A DNA stretch of 21,263 nt from a virus: positions 1-21,263 of the IMG/VR virus record IMGVR_UViG_3300032294_000527. The stretch is one strand, 5' to 3'. The translations under genes were made by a program, and so were the position numbers. Below, one piece after another: positions 14,502 to 19,598 of this stretch (position 1 is its first letter; each line of letters opens with the position of its first letter). Under the pieces are notes generated by a model. That model did no database searches. It was not told the DNA's origin and was given only the letters and a program-made list of their open reading frames with translations.

Positions 14502-15249
14502 GATATTTACCCTCTATGATTTTTGCAAAATTGCTAGGTCTAAGAATCCACTCTAAATCAGCAGCAAAAGAGCGACCAGATTTATCGTTCACCCTTCCCG
14601 TCAAGAATTTTGATGTGGCAATGTGTTGGAAAAAGTCAGCAAACCAATTCAGCACATCATTCGCTTGAACCTGCTTTTCTTTAGACAGTTCTTCAGCCAC
14701 CTCACGCCATCTTTGGCGCAGAAAACCTTTTCTGGTGTCATTCCAAACCTCAACTCTACGCAATGTAGGCAAGTGCTGGTGATACAAGCCAATCACTTCA
14801 TCATGTTGGCAATTTGGCAAAAGACCACCGCTAGGTGGGCATATAGATATATTGTGTTCTGTGTCTTGTGTTCTGTGTATTGTGTTATGTGTAGCATTGC
14901 TTTCGGATTGCGTTTGCAATGCGTTCGCATCTTTAGCTTTGCTCCATCTAGCTTTAGCGCTCTCGCTTGCCTTGGTAGATTTCTCACCAGCCTTAGAAAT
15001 TTCCTTGTTTGCACGATGATTTACCCATCCGTCTGGAGTGCGCTCAAAATACTCTTGCAAAACAATCGCAATGCAATCGGTATGCGAACGCATACGAATC
15101 TGCCTTGCAGTCTCGTTAATATCAAGTGGAATTGGTGTTTCGTGAAGATAGTACCAATCGAGCAATCGCCGATAAGTTAAATCTTCCATTTCGGAAAGAT
15201 GTTCCGTGTGACTTTTGTAGTCACCAATGTTGAATTGGTAATAGTGCAT
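14488..15249 (-). CDS. DUF1376 replication protein (YdaU/O-like initiator)
   Basis: 253 aa. Residues 1-82 (MHYYQFNIGDYKSHTEHLSE, MEDLTYRRLLDWYYLHETPI, NHRANKEI) are the DUF1376 domain of phage replication initiators/loaders. A low-complexity linker spans about 88-145. The C-terminal domain (145-250) has VEVWNDTRKGFLRQRWRE, WFADFFQHIATSKFLTG and DLEWILRPSNFAKIIEGKY, typical of the same family. The linker DNA carries three tandem 14-bp repeats and palindromes, suggesting that the gene includes the origin it acts on. Start ATG with GCGAGAG upstream. Confidence 0.85.
   Translation of the reverse strand: MHYYQFNIGDYKSHTEHLSEMEDLTYRRLLDWYYLHETPIPLDINETARQIRMRSHTDCIAIVLQEYFERTPDGWVNHRANKEISKAGEKSTKASESAKARWSKAKDANALQTQSESNATHNTIHRTQDTEHNISICPPSGGLLPNCQHDEVIGLYHQHLPTLRRVEVWNDTRKGFLRQRWREVAEELSKEKQVQANDVLNWFADFFQHIATSKFLTGRVNDKSGRSFAADLEWILRPSNFAKIIEGKYHGSN
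14841..14851. other. AT-rich tract beside iteron-like repeats
   Basis: ATATAGATATA directly abuts the three 14-bp repeats. In lambda-type origins an AT-rich stretch next to the initiator-binding iterons is where strands open. Here it is short, so this is only supportive. Confidence 0.4.
14852..14893. repeat. Three tandem 14-bp iteron-like repeats
   Basis: The units are TTGTGTTCTGTGTC (14852-14865), TTGTGTTCTGTGTA (14866-14879) and TTGTGTTATGTGTA (14880-14893). They have no spacers and differ by one or two bases. They fall in codons 119-133 of the DUF1376 gene. Because 14 is not a multiple of three, the three copies are read in three different frames, so the repetition is not protein driven. 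Candidate binding sites for the DUF1376 protein. Confidence 0.8.
14894..14930. repeat. Inverted repeat and palindrome next to iterons
   Basis: GCATTGC (14894-14900) is inverted as GCAATGC (14916-14922). The second arm overlaps the palindrome ATGCG-TT-CGCAT (14919-14930). The same palindrome recurs at 15082-15093 as ATGCG-AA-CGCAT, again near a GCAATGC (15068-15074). Confidence 0.65.
15068..15093. repeat. Second GCAATGC plus ATGCG-AA-CGCAT palindrome
   Basis: GCAATGC at 15068-15074 and the 12-bp palindrome at 15082-15093 repeat the elements found at 14916-14930, still inside the DUF1376 coding region. Confidence 0.6.
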
Positions 15250-15354
15250 TACTCTCGCCTTTTACAGCTCCCTAAGAAAGAAACAAGCGGCAGGAGAGGG
15301 AGTTAACTCTTTTCGGTCTGCTCATGACTTCAGACCTAGCCGTGTTTCAAAACA
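15250..15354 (-). other. Structured leader between MazG-like and DUF1376 genes
   Basis: About 105 bases without a credible gene. On either strand two hairpins can form: GGTCTG (15315-15320) with CAGACC (15331-15336), and AGCTCCCT (15266-15273) with AGGGAGTT (15297-15304, one G-T pair). No T-run follows, so neither is a standard terminator. A 17-codon frame starting ATGAGCAGACC inside it is too short to claim. Confidence 0.45.
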
Positions 15355-15660
15355 TTATACCTCTTTCACAAAGATTCCGTCAGCCCCGAGATAACCCTTG
15401 CGGTCTTTGATTTCCTCGTAAGCGCCTTTGAAGCACTCCACAAGGTCTAAATCCGCACAGGCGCAGCCCATGACTAAAGTCACCAGAATATCTCCGTAGG
15501 CATCAGCCATAGCCGCCCTATCGCCAGATTTAATGGCCTCGATAAGCTCGTTGAGTTCTTCTTGGGTCTTTGTGGCTTGTGCCTCTGGGGTAGAGTTTTG
15601 AACGATTCCTCGCTTCTCCCCCCATTGCACAACCTTCATTTCAATGTCAGCGTAGCTCAT
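15355..15660 (-). CDS. MazG-like nucleotide pyrophosphohydrolase
   Basis: 101 aa. The metal-binding EExxE motif is EELNE (34-38) in KTQEELNELIEAIKSGD, followed by ADAYGD (52-57) in a second helix, VTLVMGCACADLD and a GYLGADGIFVKE end. This is the all-alpha NTP pyrophosphohydrolase pattern. Phage MazG-like enzymes hydrolyse noncanonical or signalling nucleotides, adjusting host pools during replication. The start shares one base with the upstream stop (TGATG). It lies before the DUF1376 gene with a 105-nt structured gap. Confidence 0.85.
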   Translation of the reverse strand: MSYADIEMKVVQWGEKRGIVQNSTPEAQATKTQEELNELIEAIKSGDRAAMADAYGDILVTLVMGCACADLDLVECFKGAYEEIKDRKGYLGADGIFVKEV

Positions 15661-15812
15661 CAGAAACAGTTAGTTGTGCATTGTTGACCATTGCCAAAGC
15701 ACGATGTGGTGCAAGTGACAGCCTTACCATTCACCCAATAGGTGTGGGTTGACATTTGAGCCTGTGCGACAAAAGAAGCCAAGGCTAGTGAGATTCCAAT
15801 CAAAGTTTTCAT
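15660..15812 (-). CDS. 50-aa secreted cysteine-rich microprotein
   Basis: Start ATG 15810-15812 overlaps the previous stop (ATGA); stop TGA 15660-15662 abuts the MazG-like start. The N-terminus MKTLIGISLALASFVAQA is a textbook signal peptide (K2, hydrophobic core 4-15, A-Q-A cleavage after residue 18). The mature 32 residues begin QMSTHTYWVNGK and contain Cys 34, 38, 45 and 49 in a CX3C-X6-CX3C array, suited to two disulfides in the periplasm. No lipobox. I recall similar tiny exported proteins in aquatic phages, without function. Envelope modification or exclusion of rival phages is speculation. Confidence 0.72.
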   Translation of the reverse strand: MKTLIGISLALASFVAQAQMSTHTYWVNGKAVTCTTSCFGNGQQCTTNCF

Positions 15813-16189
15813 AAAACACCTCTGTAAATACGCTCATCACCCATGAGCGAGGGATAGGCTAGAAAGTCATACGCACCAGGTCGCTGACAGGTTCTAGTCA
15901 ATTCTCTACCATCGTAATCACCGACAGTCGTGCCAGCTACGATTTTTCTCGTTGTCGCTACCTTTGGAGCATCGAGATTCTTTCTACCATGCTCCGTGAT
16001 ATGCCACATATCTTCGCCGTGTTGCGAAATTACAACAACGAGACCCTGTTGCGCCATTTCGTCTAGGTATCGCTGAAAGTGAACACCAAGCTGGCTGTTT
16101 CCTGAGTCTCCGTGAGTGAAAGACTTTGTGGATTTCGGGCCATAGGTCAGGCGTTTTAGTAGGTCTTTGTGAGCGTTTCTAAGTTTCAT
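15809..16189 (-). CDS. Winged-helix-like phage protein
   Basis: 126 aa. Residues 6-72 (AHKDLLKRLTYGPKSTKSF, HFQRYLDEMAQQGLVVVI, MWHITEHGRKNLDA) follow the winged-helix plan: two helices, a GLV turn, a beta wing with W-x-IT and a closing G-R-x-x-L. The C-terminal part (DYDGRELTRTCQRPGAYDFL, AYPSLMGDERIYRGVL) is a tail I remember from many phages of Burkholderiales. It could be a DNA-binding regulator of the leftward operon; it is its second gene. ATGA overlap on both sides. Regulatory role is inferred. Confidence 0.62.
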   Translation of the reverse strand: MKLRNAHKDLLKRLTYGPKSTKSFTHGDSGNSQLGVHFQRYLDEMAQQGLVVVISQHGEDMWHITEHGRKNLDAPKVATTRKIVAGTTVGDYDGRELTRTCQRPGAYDFLAYPSLMGDERIYRGVL

Positions 16190-16395
16190 TCAAACATCCC
16201 CTGTGAAAGTGATTTTCTGCCAATGACTAAGTTTTTTGTTAACCAATTCCTCTCGCATCTACCCTGTGATTTCATCTTGAGTTCATAGGAAACAAGACAG
16301 TCCTCGCAGGGAGAAACATTCTCTCTTGCTTGTTTGGCGTAACCAACCCATTCTCTATAAGTTTTGTGGTCAGGAAAGCATTTTGGGAAGTACAT
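16186..16395 (-). CDS. Small Cys-containing phage protein, first gene of leftward early operon
   Basis: 69 aa. It begins MYFPKCFPDHKTYREWVGYA and has PC30EDC33LVSYELKMKSQGRC47ERNW. The C-x2-C plus later Cys, with C6, suggests a zinc-binding site. PCEDC...Y...M...GRC is a repeated theme in short phage proteins. The ribosome-binding site is weak (AT-rich leader). It is the first coding sequence after the divergent control region. No function known to me. Confidence 0.65.
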   Translation of the reverse strand: MYFPKCFPDHKTYREWVGYAKQARENVSPCEDCLVSYELKMKSQGRCERNWLTKNLVIGRKSLSQGMFE

Positions 16396-16435
16396 AATTT
16401 ATTGTGTATCAAAAATGAGATAAAACTGTTTGGTT

Positions 16436-16464
16436 TTTACAACACACTAAAAATATTTTTGCAA
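16436..16464 (-). promoter_or_regulatory. Candidate leftward early promoter
   Basis: On the minus strand, TTGCAA (16459-16464) and TGTAAA (16436-16441) are 17 nt apart. Each matches the sigma70 consensus at four of six positions. It would drive the operon that begins at 16395. Confidence 0.35.
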
Positions 16465-16486
16465 GGCGTTGTTTTTGTCTTATGAT
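16459..16486 (+). promoter_or_regulatory. Candidate rightward early promoter
   Basis: TTGCAA (16459-16464) and TATGAT (16481-16486) are 16 nt apart; the -10 matches five of six positions. Because TTGCAA is its own reverse complement, the same hexamer could serve as -35 for both directions. Start would fall near 16493, close to the leader repeat. Confidence 0.45.
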
Positions 16487-16492
16487 TTATTC

Positions 16493-16522
16493 ATGCCATC
16501 GCTGTGAGGGTCTTTTAAGGAG
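16493..16522 (+). repeat. Leader repeat copy 1 with mini-ORF and strong SD
   Basis: Begins ATGCCATCGCTGTGAG (a four-codon ATG-to-TGA frame) and ends GGTCTTTTAAGGAG, which is a strong ribosome-binding site 5 nt before the 84-aa gene. Copy 2 lies at 16994-17021. Confidence 0.7.
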
Positions 16523-16527
16523 AAACC

Positions 16528-16782
16528 ATGTTTGATATTCTTACCCTCACCCACGAAGATTCCAGCGCTAAGTTCGTGTGTCACTTTGAACAGTACACAG
16601 GCAGCTTGTGGAATGTCTACATCAATTCTGAAGATTGCATTTATAACCTTCTCTCTGAAAGCGTCATCGAGGACTTTGAGCGCCAATACGCAAAGTATCA
16701 GAAAGACGATGCAATTCAGCGAGAGATTGATTACGCAATCGACACTCTCAATTTGAAGGCTCTTGATAATGTTTATCGCTAA
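16528..16782 (+). CDS. 84-aa acidic protein, first rightward gene
   Basis: ATG 16528, preceded by AAGGAG at 5-nt spacing. The protein starts MFDILTLTHEDSSAKFVCHF and has WNVYINSEDCIYNLL, SVIEDFERQYAKYQKDDAI and REIDYAIDTLNLKALD. It is acidic and mixed beta-then-helix in character, with no signal peptide or membrane span. I do not recognise it. As the first gene of the rightward early operon with an excellent translation start, it may be a host-takeover protein; that is position-based inference. Confidence 0.7.
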   Translation: MFDILTLTHEDSSAKFVCHFEQYTGSLWNVYINSEDCIYNLLSESVIEDFERQYAKYQKDDAIQREIDYAIDTLNLKALDNVYR

Positions 16783-16799
16783 AGGTTGGAGAAAACGCC

Positions 16800-16991
16800 G
16801 TGATAAAGACAATCGCCCTAATCCTGCTCCCGTTCGCTGTGACTCTTGCGTTCTTCTATCTCATCGGTTCATTCATCTCGGTTAGCTTTAACCCTGCTGA
16901 GTGGACAATTGAATGTCGCATTTTGACAACAACAATCGGATTTATTTTTGGCTTTATGGTCACATATAAGCTGGAATCAAGTAATATCTAG
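16800..16991 (+). CDS. Two-span small membrane protein
   Basis: 63 aa, GTG start with GGAG 8 nt upstream. Residues 4-28 (TIALILLPFAVTLAFFYLIG) and about 41-57 (LTTTIGFIFGFMVTY) are hydrophobic, separated by a loop with NPAEWTIECR. It ends KLESSNI. A two-span inner-membrane protein is predicted. It lies in the early operon, not beside the lysis genes, so it is less likely to be the main holin. Function unknown. Confidence 0.6.
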   Translation: MIKTIALILLPFAVTLAFFYLIGSFISVSFNPAEWTIECRILTTTIGFIFGFMVTYKLESSNI

Positions 16992-16993
16992 TC

Positions 16994-17021
16994 ATGCCTT
17001 CACCGAAGGTCTTTTAAGGAG
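16994..17021 (+). repeat. Leader repeat copy 2 with mini-ORF and strong SD
   Basis: Begins ATGCCTTCACCGAAGG, with a CCTTC/GAAGG hairpin (17 kb mark, 16998-17009), and ends GGTCTTTTAAGGAG. The ATG opens a seven-codon frame (MPSPKVF) whose TAA overlaps the ribosome-binding site of the next gene at 17027. It matches copy 1 over most of its length. Confidence 0.7.
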
Positions 17022-17026
17022 TAATT

Positions 17027-17218
17027 ATGGAAATCAATGACACCACCCGCACTTTCCCACGCACACTCAATGAGGCGTTCCCTGCCACACTTGAGAATGG
17101 CGCAGCAATAGAAATCCCAAGCGACACAATGCCTCTCGTTGACAAAGTAATGATTGCTGTCAGCTTGGTGGCTTTCGCTGTTGTTATCTTGGACATTTTC
17201 GTGTGGGGTGCAAAATGA
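17027..17218 (+). CDS. Small membrane protein with RTFPRTLNEAFP N-terminus
   Basis: 63 aa with AAGGAG upstream at 6 nt. The N-terminal TTRTFPRTLNEAFPATLENG resembles a short segment, R-T-F/Y-P-R-T-L-x-E-A-F, seen in small phage proteins. Residues 39-58 (DKVMIAVSLVAFAVVILDIF) form one transmembrane helix, followed by VWGAK. It overlaps the Erf gene by 4 nt (ATGA). Role unknown; the duplicated leader in front of it suggests shared translational control with the 84-aa gene. Confidence 0.65.
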   Translation: MEINDTTRTFPRTLNEAFPATLENGAAIEIPSDTMPLVDKVMIAVSLVAFAVVILDIFVWGAK

Positions 17219-17817
17219 AAAACATCGCAACAGCTTTGGTCAAGGCACAGAAAGCCTTTGGCCCTGCCCTCAAGACTTCCACTAACCCACACTTTCGCTC
17301 AAAGTATGCTGACCTGTCAGCTTGCGTTGAGGCTGTCATTGATGCCTTGAACGACAACGGCATTTTCCTTTTACAGAAAAACTACGATTGTCCTGATGGA
17401 ATCATGGTTGAGACTGTGTTTGTCCACGAATCAGGCGAAATGTTGGAGTGCGGGATTGTCCACTTTCCTGCCGCCAAGAAAGACCCACAGGGCTACGCTT
17501 CTGCGCTTACTTATGGCCGCCGTTATTCATTAATGGCAGCTTGCGGTATTGCGCCAGAAGATGACGATGGCAACATGGCTAGTCGTAAACCATCGGTTGA
17601 TACATCAATGATGGCAGACCACTTGGTAGCTATCCAAGACGCTAAGAACGCAGACGAATTGAAGAAAGCCTACACAGAAGCGTACAAGGCTTGCGGAACT
17701 GATGCAAACTGGCAAAAGAAAATCATTGCGGCCAAGGATGAGAAAAAAGCGTTGTTGGTTGCTGTTAGCGATTCTGTAAAGCAGGTTGTCAACGAAGTAA
17801 GAAAGATTGAAAAATGA
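17215..17817 (+). CDS. erf: Erf-family ssDNA annealing protein
   Basis: 200 aa from the ATG at 17215-17217 (ATGA overlap, GGGGTG upstream); an earlier in-frame start at 17203 is less likely. The N-terminal domain has MKNIATALVKAQKAFGPALK, then NPHFRSKYADLSACVEAV and DNGIFLLQ, and YASALTYGRRYSLMAACGIA. These are the core motifs of the ERF family (PF04404), ring-forming single-strand annealing proteins. It would anneal strands resected by the exonuclease encoded immediately downstream. The C-terminal 60 residues are lysine-rich helix. Confidence 0.92.
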   Translation: MKNIATALVKAQKAFGPALKTSTNPHFRSKYADLSACVEAVIDALNDNGIFLLQKNYDCPDGIMVETVFVHESGEMLECGIVHFPAAKKDPQGYASALTYGRRYSLMAACGIAPEDDDGNMASRKPSVDTSMMADHLVAIQDAKNADELKKAYTEAYKACGTDANWQKKIIAAKDEKKALLVAVSDSVKQVVNEVRKIEK

Positions 17818-18437
17818 TTGAACAGGGAACACCAGAATGGTTCGCACAGCGCTTGGGTAAAGTAACCGCAAGCCGAGTAGCTGATGTGATTGCCAAGACC
17901 AAAACAGGCTACTCAACTAGCCGAGATAACTACATGGCGCAATTGGTTTGTGAGCGCCTTACAGGGACTGTGGCAGAGTCTTTCACAAACGCAGCAATGG
18001 CTCATGGAACTGAGACTGAGCCGTTAGCTCGTGCGGCTTATGAAAGCAAAGCTGATGTTTTGGTTGACGAGGTGGCAATGATTAGTCACCCAACAATTGA
18101 AAACGCAGGCGCTTCACCTGATGGACTTGTAGGAGATGATGGTTTGGTAGAGATAAAGTGTCCCAATACTGCAACACATATTGATACGCTATTGACCCAA
18201 ACTGTGCCAGGCAAGTACATTACTCAAATGCAATGGCAAATGGCTTGCACAGGTCGAAAGTGGTGCGACTTTGTTAGCTTTGACAACAGACTTCCTGAAG
18301 AACTGCAAATTTTCATTAAAAGGATTGAGCGTGATGATGACTACATCAAAATGCTTGAGGAAGAAGTTATAAAGTTCCTGAAAGAACTGAATGACAAAAT
18401 TGAGAAACTTAACAAGCTGAAAGAAAACAATGGCTAA
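17814..18437 (+). CDS. YqaJ/lambda-Exo-type 5'-3' exonuclease
   Basis: 207 aa, ATG overlapping the Erf stop (ATGA). The N-terminus MIEQGTPEWFAQRLGKVTAS is the family's first motif (G-T-x-E-W). AHGTETEPLAR (63-73) follows, then the catalytic SPDG (101-104, D103), VEIK (112-115, E113/K115) and QMQWQMACTG (138-147). This is the YqaJ-like viral recombinase/exonuclease pattern with its PD-(D/E)XK core intact. It resects DNA ends for Erf-mediated annealing. The C-terminus (172-207) is a long charged coiled coil, perhaps for oligomer or partner contact. Confidence 0.92.
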   Translation: MIEQGTPEWFAQRLGKVTASRVADVIAKTKTGYSTSRDNYMAQLVCERLTGTVAESFTNAAMAHGTETEPLARAAYESKADVLVDEVAMISHPTIENAGASPDGLVGDDGLVEIKCPNTATHIDTLLTQTVPGKYITQMQWQMACTGRKWCDFVSFDNRLPEELQIFIKRIERDDDYIKMLEEEVIKFLKELNDKIEKLNKLKENNG

Positions 18438-18660
18438 AACACAATATGAAGTCTCCACAATCGTGGGCAAATACACAAATTCTGAAGGTCATGAAAAGAA
18501 TCGCTATCAGCGAATCGGCTCAGTCATTGAGACAAAGAACGGGCCAATGCTCAAGATTGACCAAGTTCCCGTAGTTGAGGGCGGTTGGTCTGGTTGGTGT
18601 TATCTGAACCAACCCAAGGAAAAAAACGACTTTCCTAAAGACGAAGATATAGATTTTTGA
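18430..18660 (+). CDS. Putative minimal SSB-like protein
   Basis: 76 aa overlapping the exonuclease by 8 nt. The beta-rich core YEVSTIVGKYTNSEGHEKNR (6-25), YQRIGSVIETKNGPMLKIDQ (26-45) and GGWSGWCYLNQP (51-62) looks like a short OB-type barrel with exposed aromatics. The tail KDEDIDF is acidic and ends in Phe, like the peptide bacterial SSBs use to dock partners. Located behind Erf and exonuclease, it is a good candidate to coat resected ssDNA. It is much shorter than classical SSB and I do not recognise it as a named family; the function is inferred. Confidence 0.65.
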   Translation: MAKTQYEVSTIVGKYTNSEGHEKNRYQRIGSVIETKNGPMLKIDQVPVVEGGWSGWCYLNQPKEKNDFPKDEDIDF

Positions 18661-18695
18661 GAAAATTCAAGCCAACTTAAGACGGAGTAAGACAC

Positions 18696-18989
18696 ATGGA
18701 ATTTGGCACATTTTTCGGTAAATTGTTTCGTAAAAACGACCCACAAACCTCTTTTGAGGCGGCTGAGAAGGTTGACACATCAAGGCTAGAAAAGCTCGTC
18801 TATGAGGCGATTAAGGGCTTTGGCGAGGCTGGTTGCATCAGCGACCAGATTCTTGAGATGTTTCCTTCTATGCCGTATTCCTCAATAACAGCAAGATACA
18901 AGGCGCTTTTAGACAAAGGCTTTATTCAGATAAACGGCACAAGGGTAGGAAAGTCAGGTAGACAGCAGAGAGTGATGGTGGCTAAATGA
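18696..18989 (+). CDS. Winged-helix DNA-binding protein
   Basis: 97 aa, GGAG 8 nt before the ATG. After DPQTSFEAAEKVDTSRLEKL (14-33) there is a helix, AGCISDQILEMF (45-56), a recognition-type helix MPYSSITARYKALLDKGFI and a wing INGTRVGKSGRQQRVMV. The order matches MarR-like winged helices that recur in phage early operons. It may regulate the operon or assist replication. No cofactor motif is visible. Confidence 0.72.
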   Translation: MEFGTFFGKLFRKNDPQTSFEAAEKVDTSRLEKLVYEAIKGFGEAGCISDQILEMFPSMPYSSITARYKALLDKGFIQINGTRVGKSGRQQRVMVAK

Positions 18990-19129
18990 TTTACTTAGTC
19001 TTGGGAGTGATTCTCATAGGGGAGTTGTATGACGAATATCTTGATTCTTGTAACGATTCTTGGTTTGGGCGCTCTTATAGTTGGATTGATATTTATCGCT
19101 CTCATGGCGATTTGGAGTGCGTCAAATGA
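18986..19129 (+). CDS. Possible 47-aa ORF overlapping a membrane microprotein
   Basis: ATG overlaps the winged-helix stop (ATGA) and the TGA overlaps the ATG of the gene at 19126. It starts MIYLVLGVILIGELYDEYL and is then Ser/Asp/Cys/Trp-rich (SWFGRSYSW). It is read in a different frame from the 34-aa membrane frame across the same DNA. Coupling at both ends favours it, composition does not. Only one of the two may be expressed. Confidence 0.35.
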   Translation: MIYLVLGVILIGELYDEYLDSCNDSWFGRSYSWIDIYRSHGDLECVK

Positions 19130-19133
19130 TTGA
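19029..19133 (+). CDS. 34-aa single-span membrane microprotein
   Basis: ATG 19029 with GGGGAG 4-5 nt upstream, one of the better ribosome-binding sites in the operon. The protein is almost entirely hydrophobic: MTNILILVTILGLGALIVGL then IFIALMAIWSASND. A single transmembrane helix of about 25 residues with a short polar tail is predicted. Phage microproteins like this can regulate host envelope functions or holin timing; here nothing decides. Confidence 0.6.
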   Translation: MTNILILVTILGLGALIVGLIFIALMAIWSASND

Positions 19134-19422
19134 AGCAGAGAAGCAAGAGCCTGTGGCGTGGGTTGACTTGCTAAAAGCCGCAGAACAGATTGTCAAAGAT
19201 AAGTTTTTATACAAACGATTTATTGATGGTACGCCTTTGGCAAACGACATTCCATGCTGGATGGCTGACTTTGTTCAGCAATACACCCACCTACAACCAA
19301 AGCGTGAATGGGTTGGGCTGACGGATGATGAGAAATATGCACTGTGCAAACAATTCCCGTTTAATTTGACATTTGACGCAATTGTCGCCATCGAAGCCAA
19401 ACTCAAGGAGAAGAACACATGA
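19126..19422 (+). CDS. 98-aa conserved-type phage protein
   Basis: Start chosen as the ATG at 19126-19128 (MIEAEKQEPVAWVDLLKAAE) because it overlaps preceding stops; a GTG three codons earlier is less likely. It has YKRFIDGTPLANDIPCWMAD (33-52) and REWVGLTDDEKYALCKQF (about 62-79). The EPVAW and WVGLTDDE phrases occur across small early proteins of phages of freshwater bacteria as I recall, with no known role. It is mostly helical and soluble. It overlaps the next gene by ATGA. Confidence 0.65.
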   Translation: MIEAEKQEPVAWVDLLKAAEQIVKDKFLYKRFIDGTPLANDIPCWMADFVQQYTHLQPKREWVGLTDDEKYALCKQFPFNLTFDAIVAIEAKLKEKNT

Positions 19423-19598
19423 GTAAAGGCAGCGCACCACGCCCAATCAGCGTTTCTCAGGAAGAATATAATTCCCGTTGGGATGCAATATTTGGCAGGG
19501 ACTTAGATGATAAGCCAGACAAAACAGACTTACCTACAAGCCCAGAAAGCCCTAGAGACGATGTTGGGCGGGACAAAATGCACCCCGACAGAGCGTGA
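19419..19598 (+). CDS. 59-aa phage protein (MSKGS...VSQEEYNSRWDAIFG)
   Basis: AAGGAG 8 nt before an ATG that overlaps the previous stop. Residues 1-28 read MSKGSAPRPISVSQEEYNSR then WDAIFGRD, a phrase I recall in short phage proteins. The rest is proline/aspartate-rich and probably disordered. The last 92 nt are shared in another frame with the following 61-aa gene, so the C-terminal half may have drifted into that overlap. Function unknown. Confidence 0.62.
   Translation: MSKGSAPRPISVSQEEYNSRWDAIFGRDLDDKPDKTDLPTSPESPRDDVGRDKMHPDRA

Larger units (their letters stand above)
16396..16527. promoter_or_regulatory. Divergent early control region
   Basis: 132 AT-rich bases between genes transcribed away from each other. 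They contain the near-perfect palindrome AAAAATATTTTT (16449-16460), flanked almost concentrically by ACAAC (16439-16443) and GTTGT (16468-16472), a possible operator. Promoter candidates face both ways. No repressor gene of the CI type is adjacent. Confidence 0.65.

Noticed and set aside
14852-14893. CRISPR-like array
   Set aside because: Units are 14 bp, contiguous and without spacers; these are tandem iteron-type repeats.
14623-15180. 185-aa plus-strand frame
   Set aside because: Antisense to the DUF1376 gene; its Cys/Val-rich repeats merely reflect the 14-bp DNA repeats.
15289-15342. 17-codon frame in the leader before the DUF1376 gene
   Set aside because: Very short, no ribosome-binding site and it overlaps the hairpins; not enough support for a gene.
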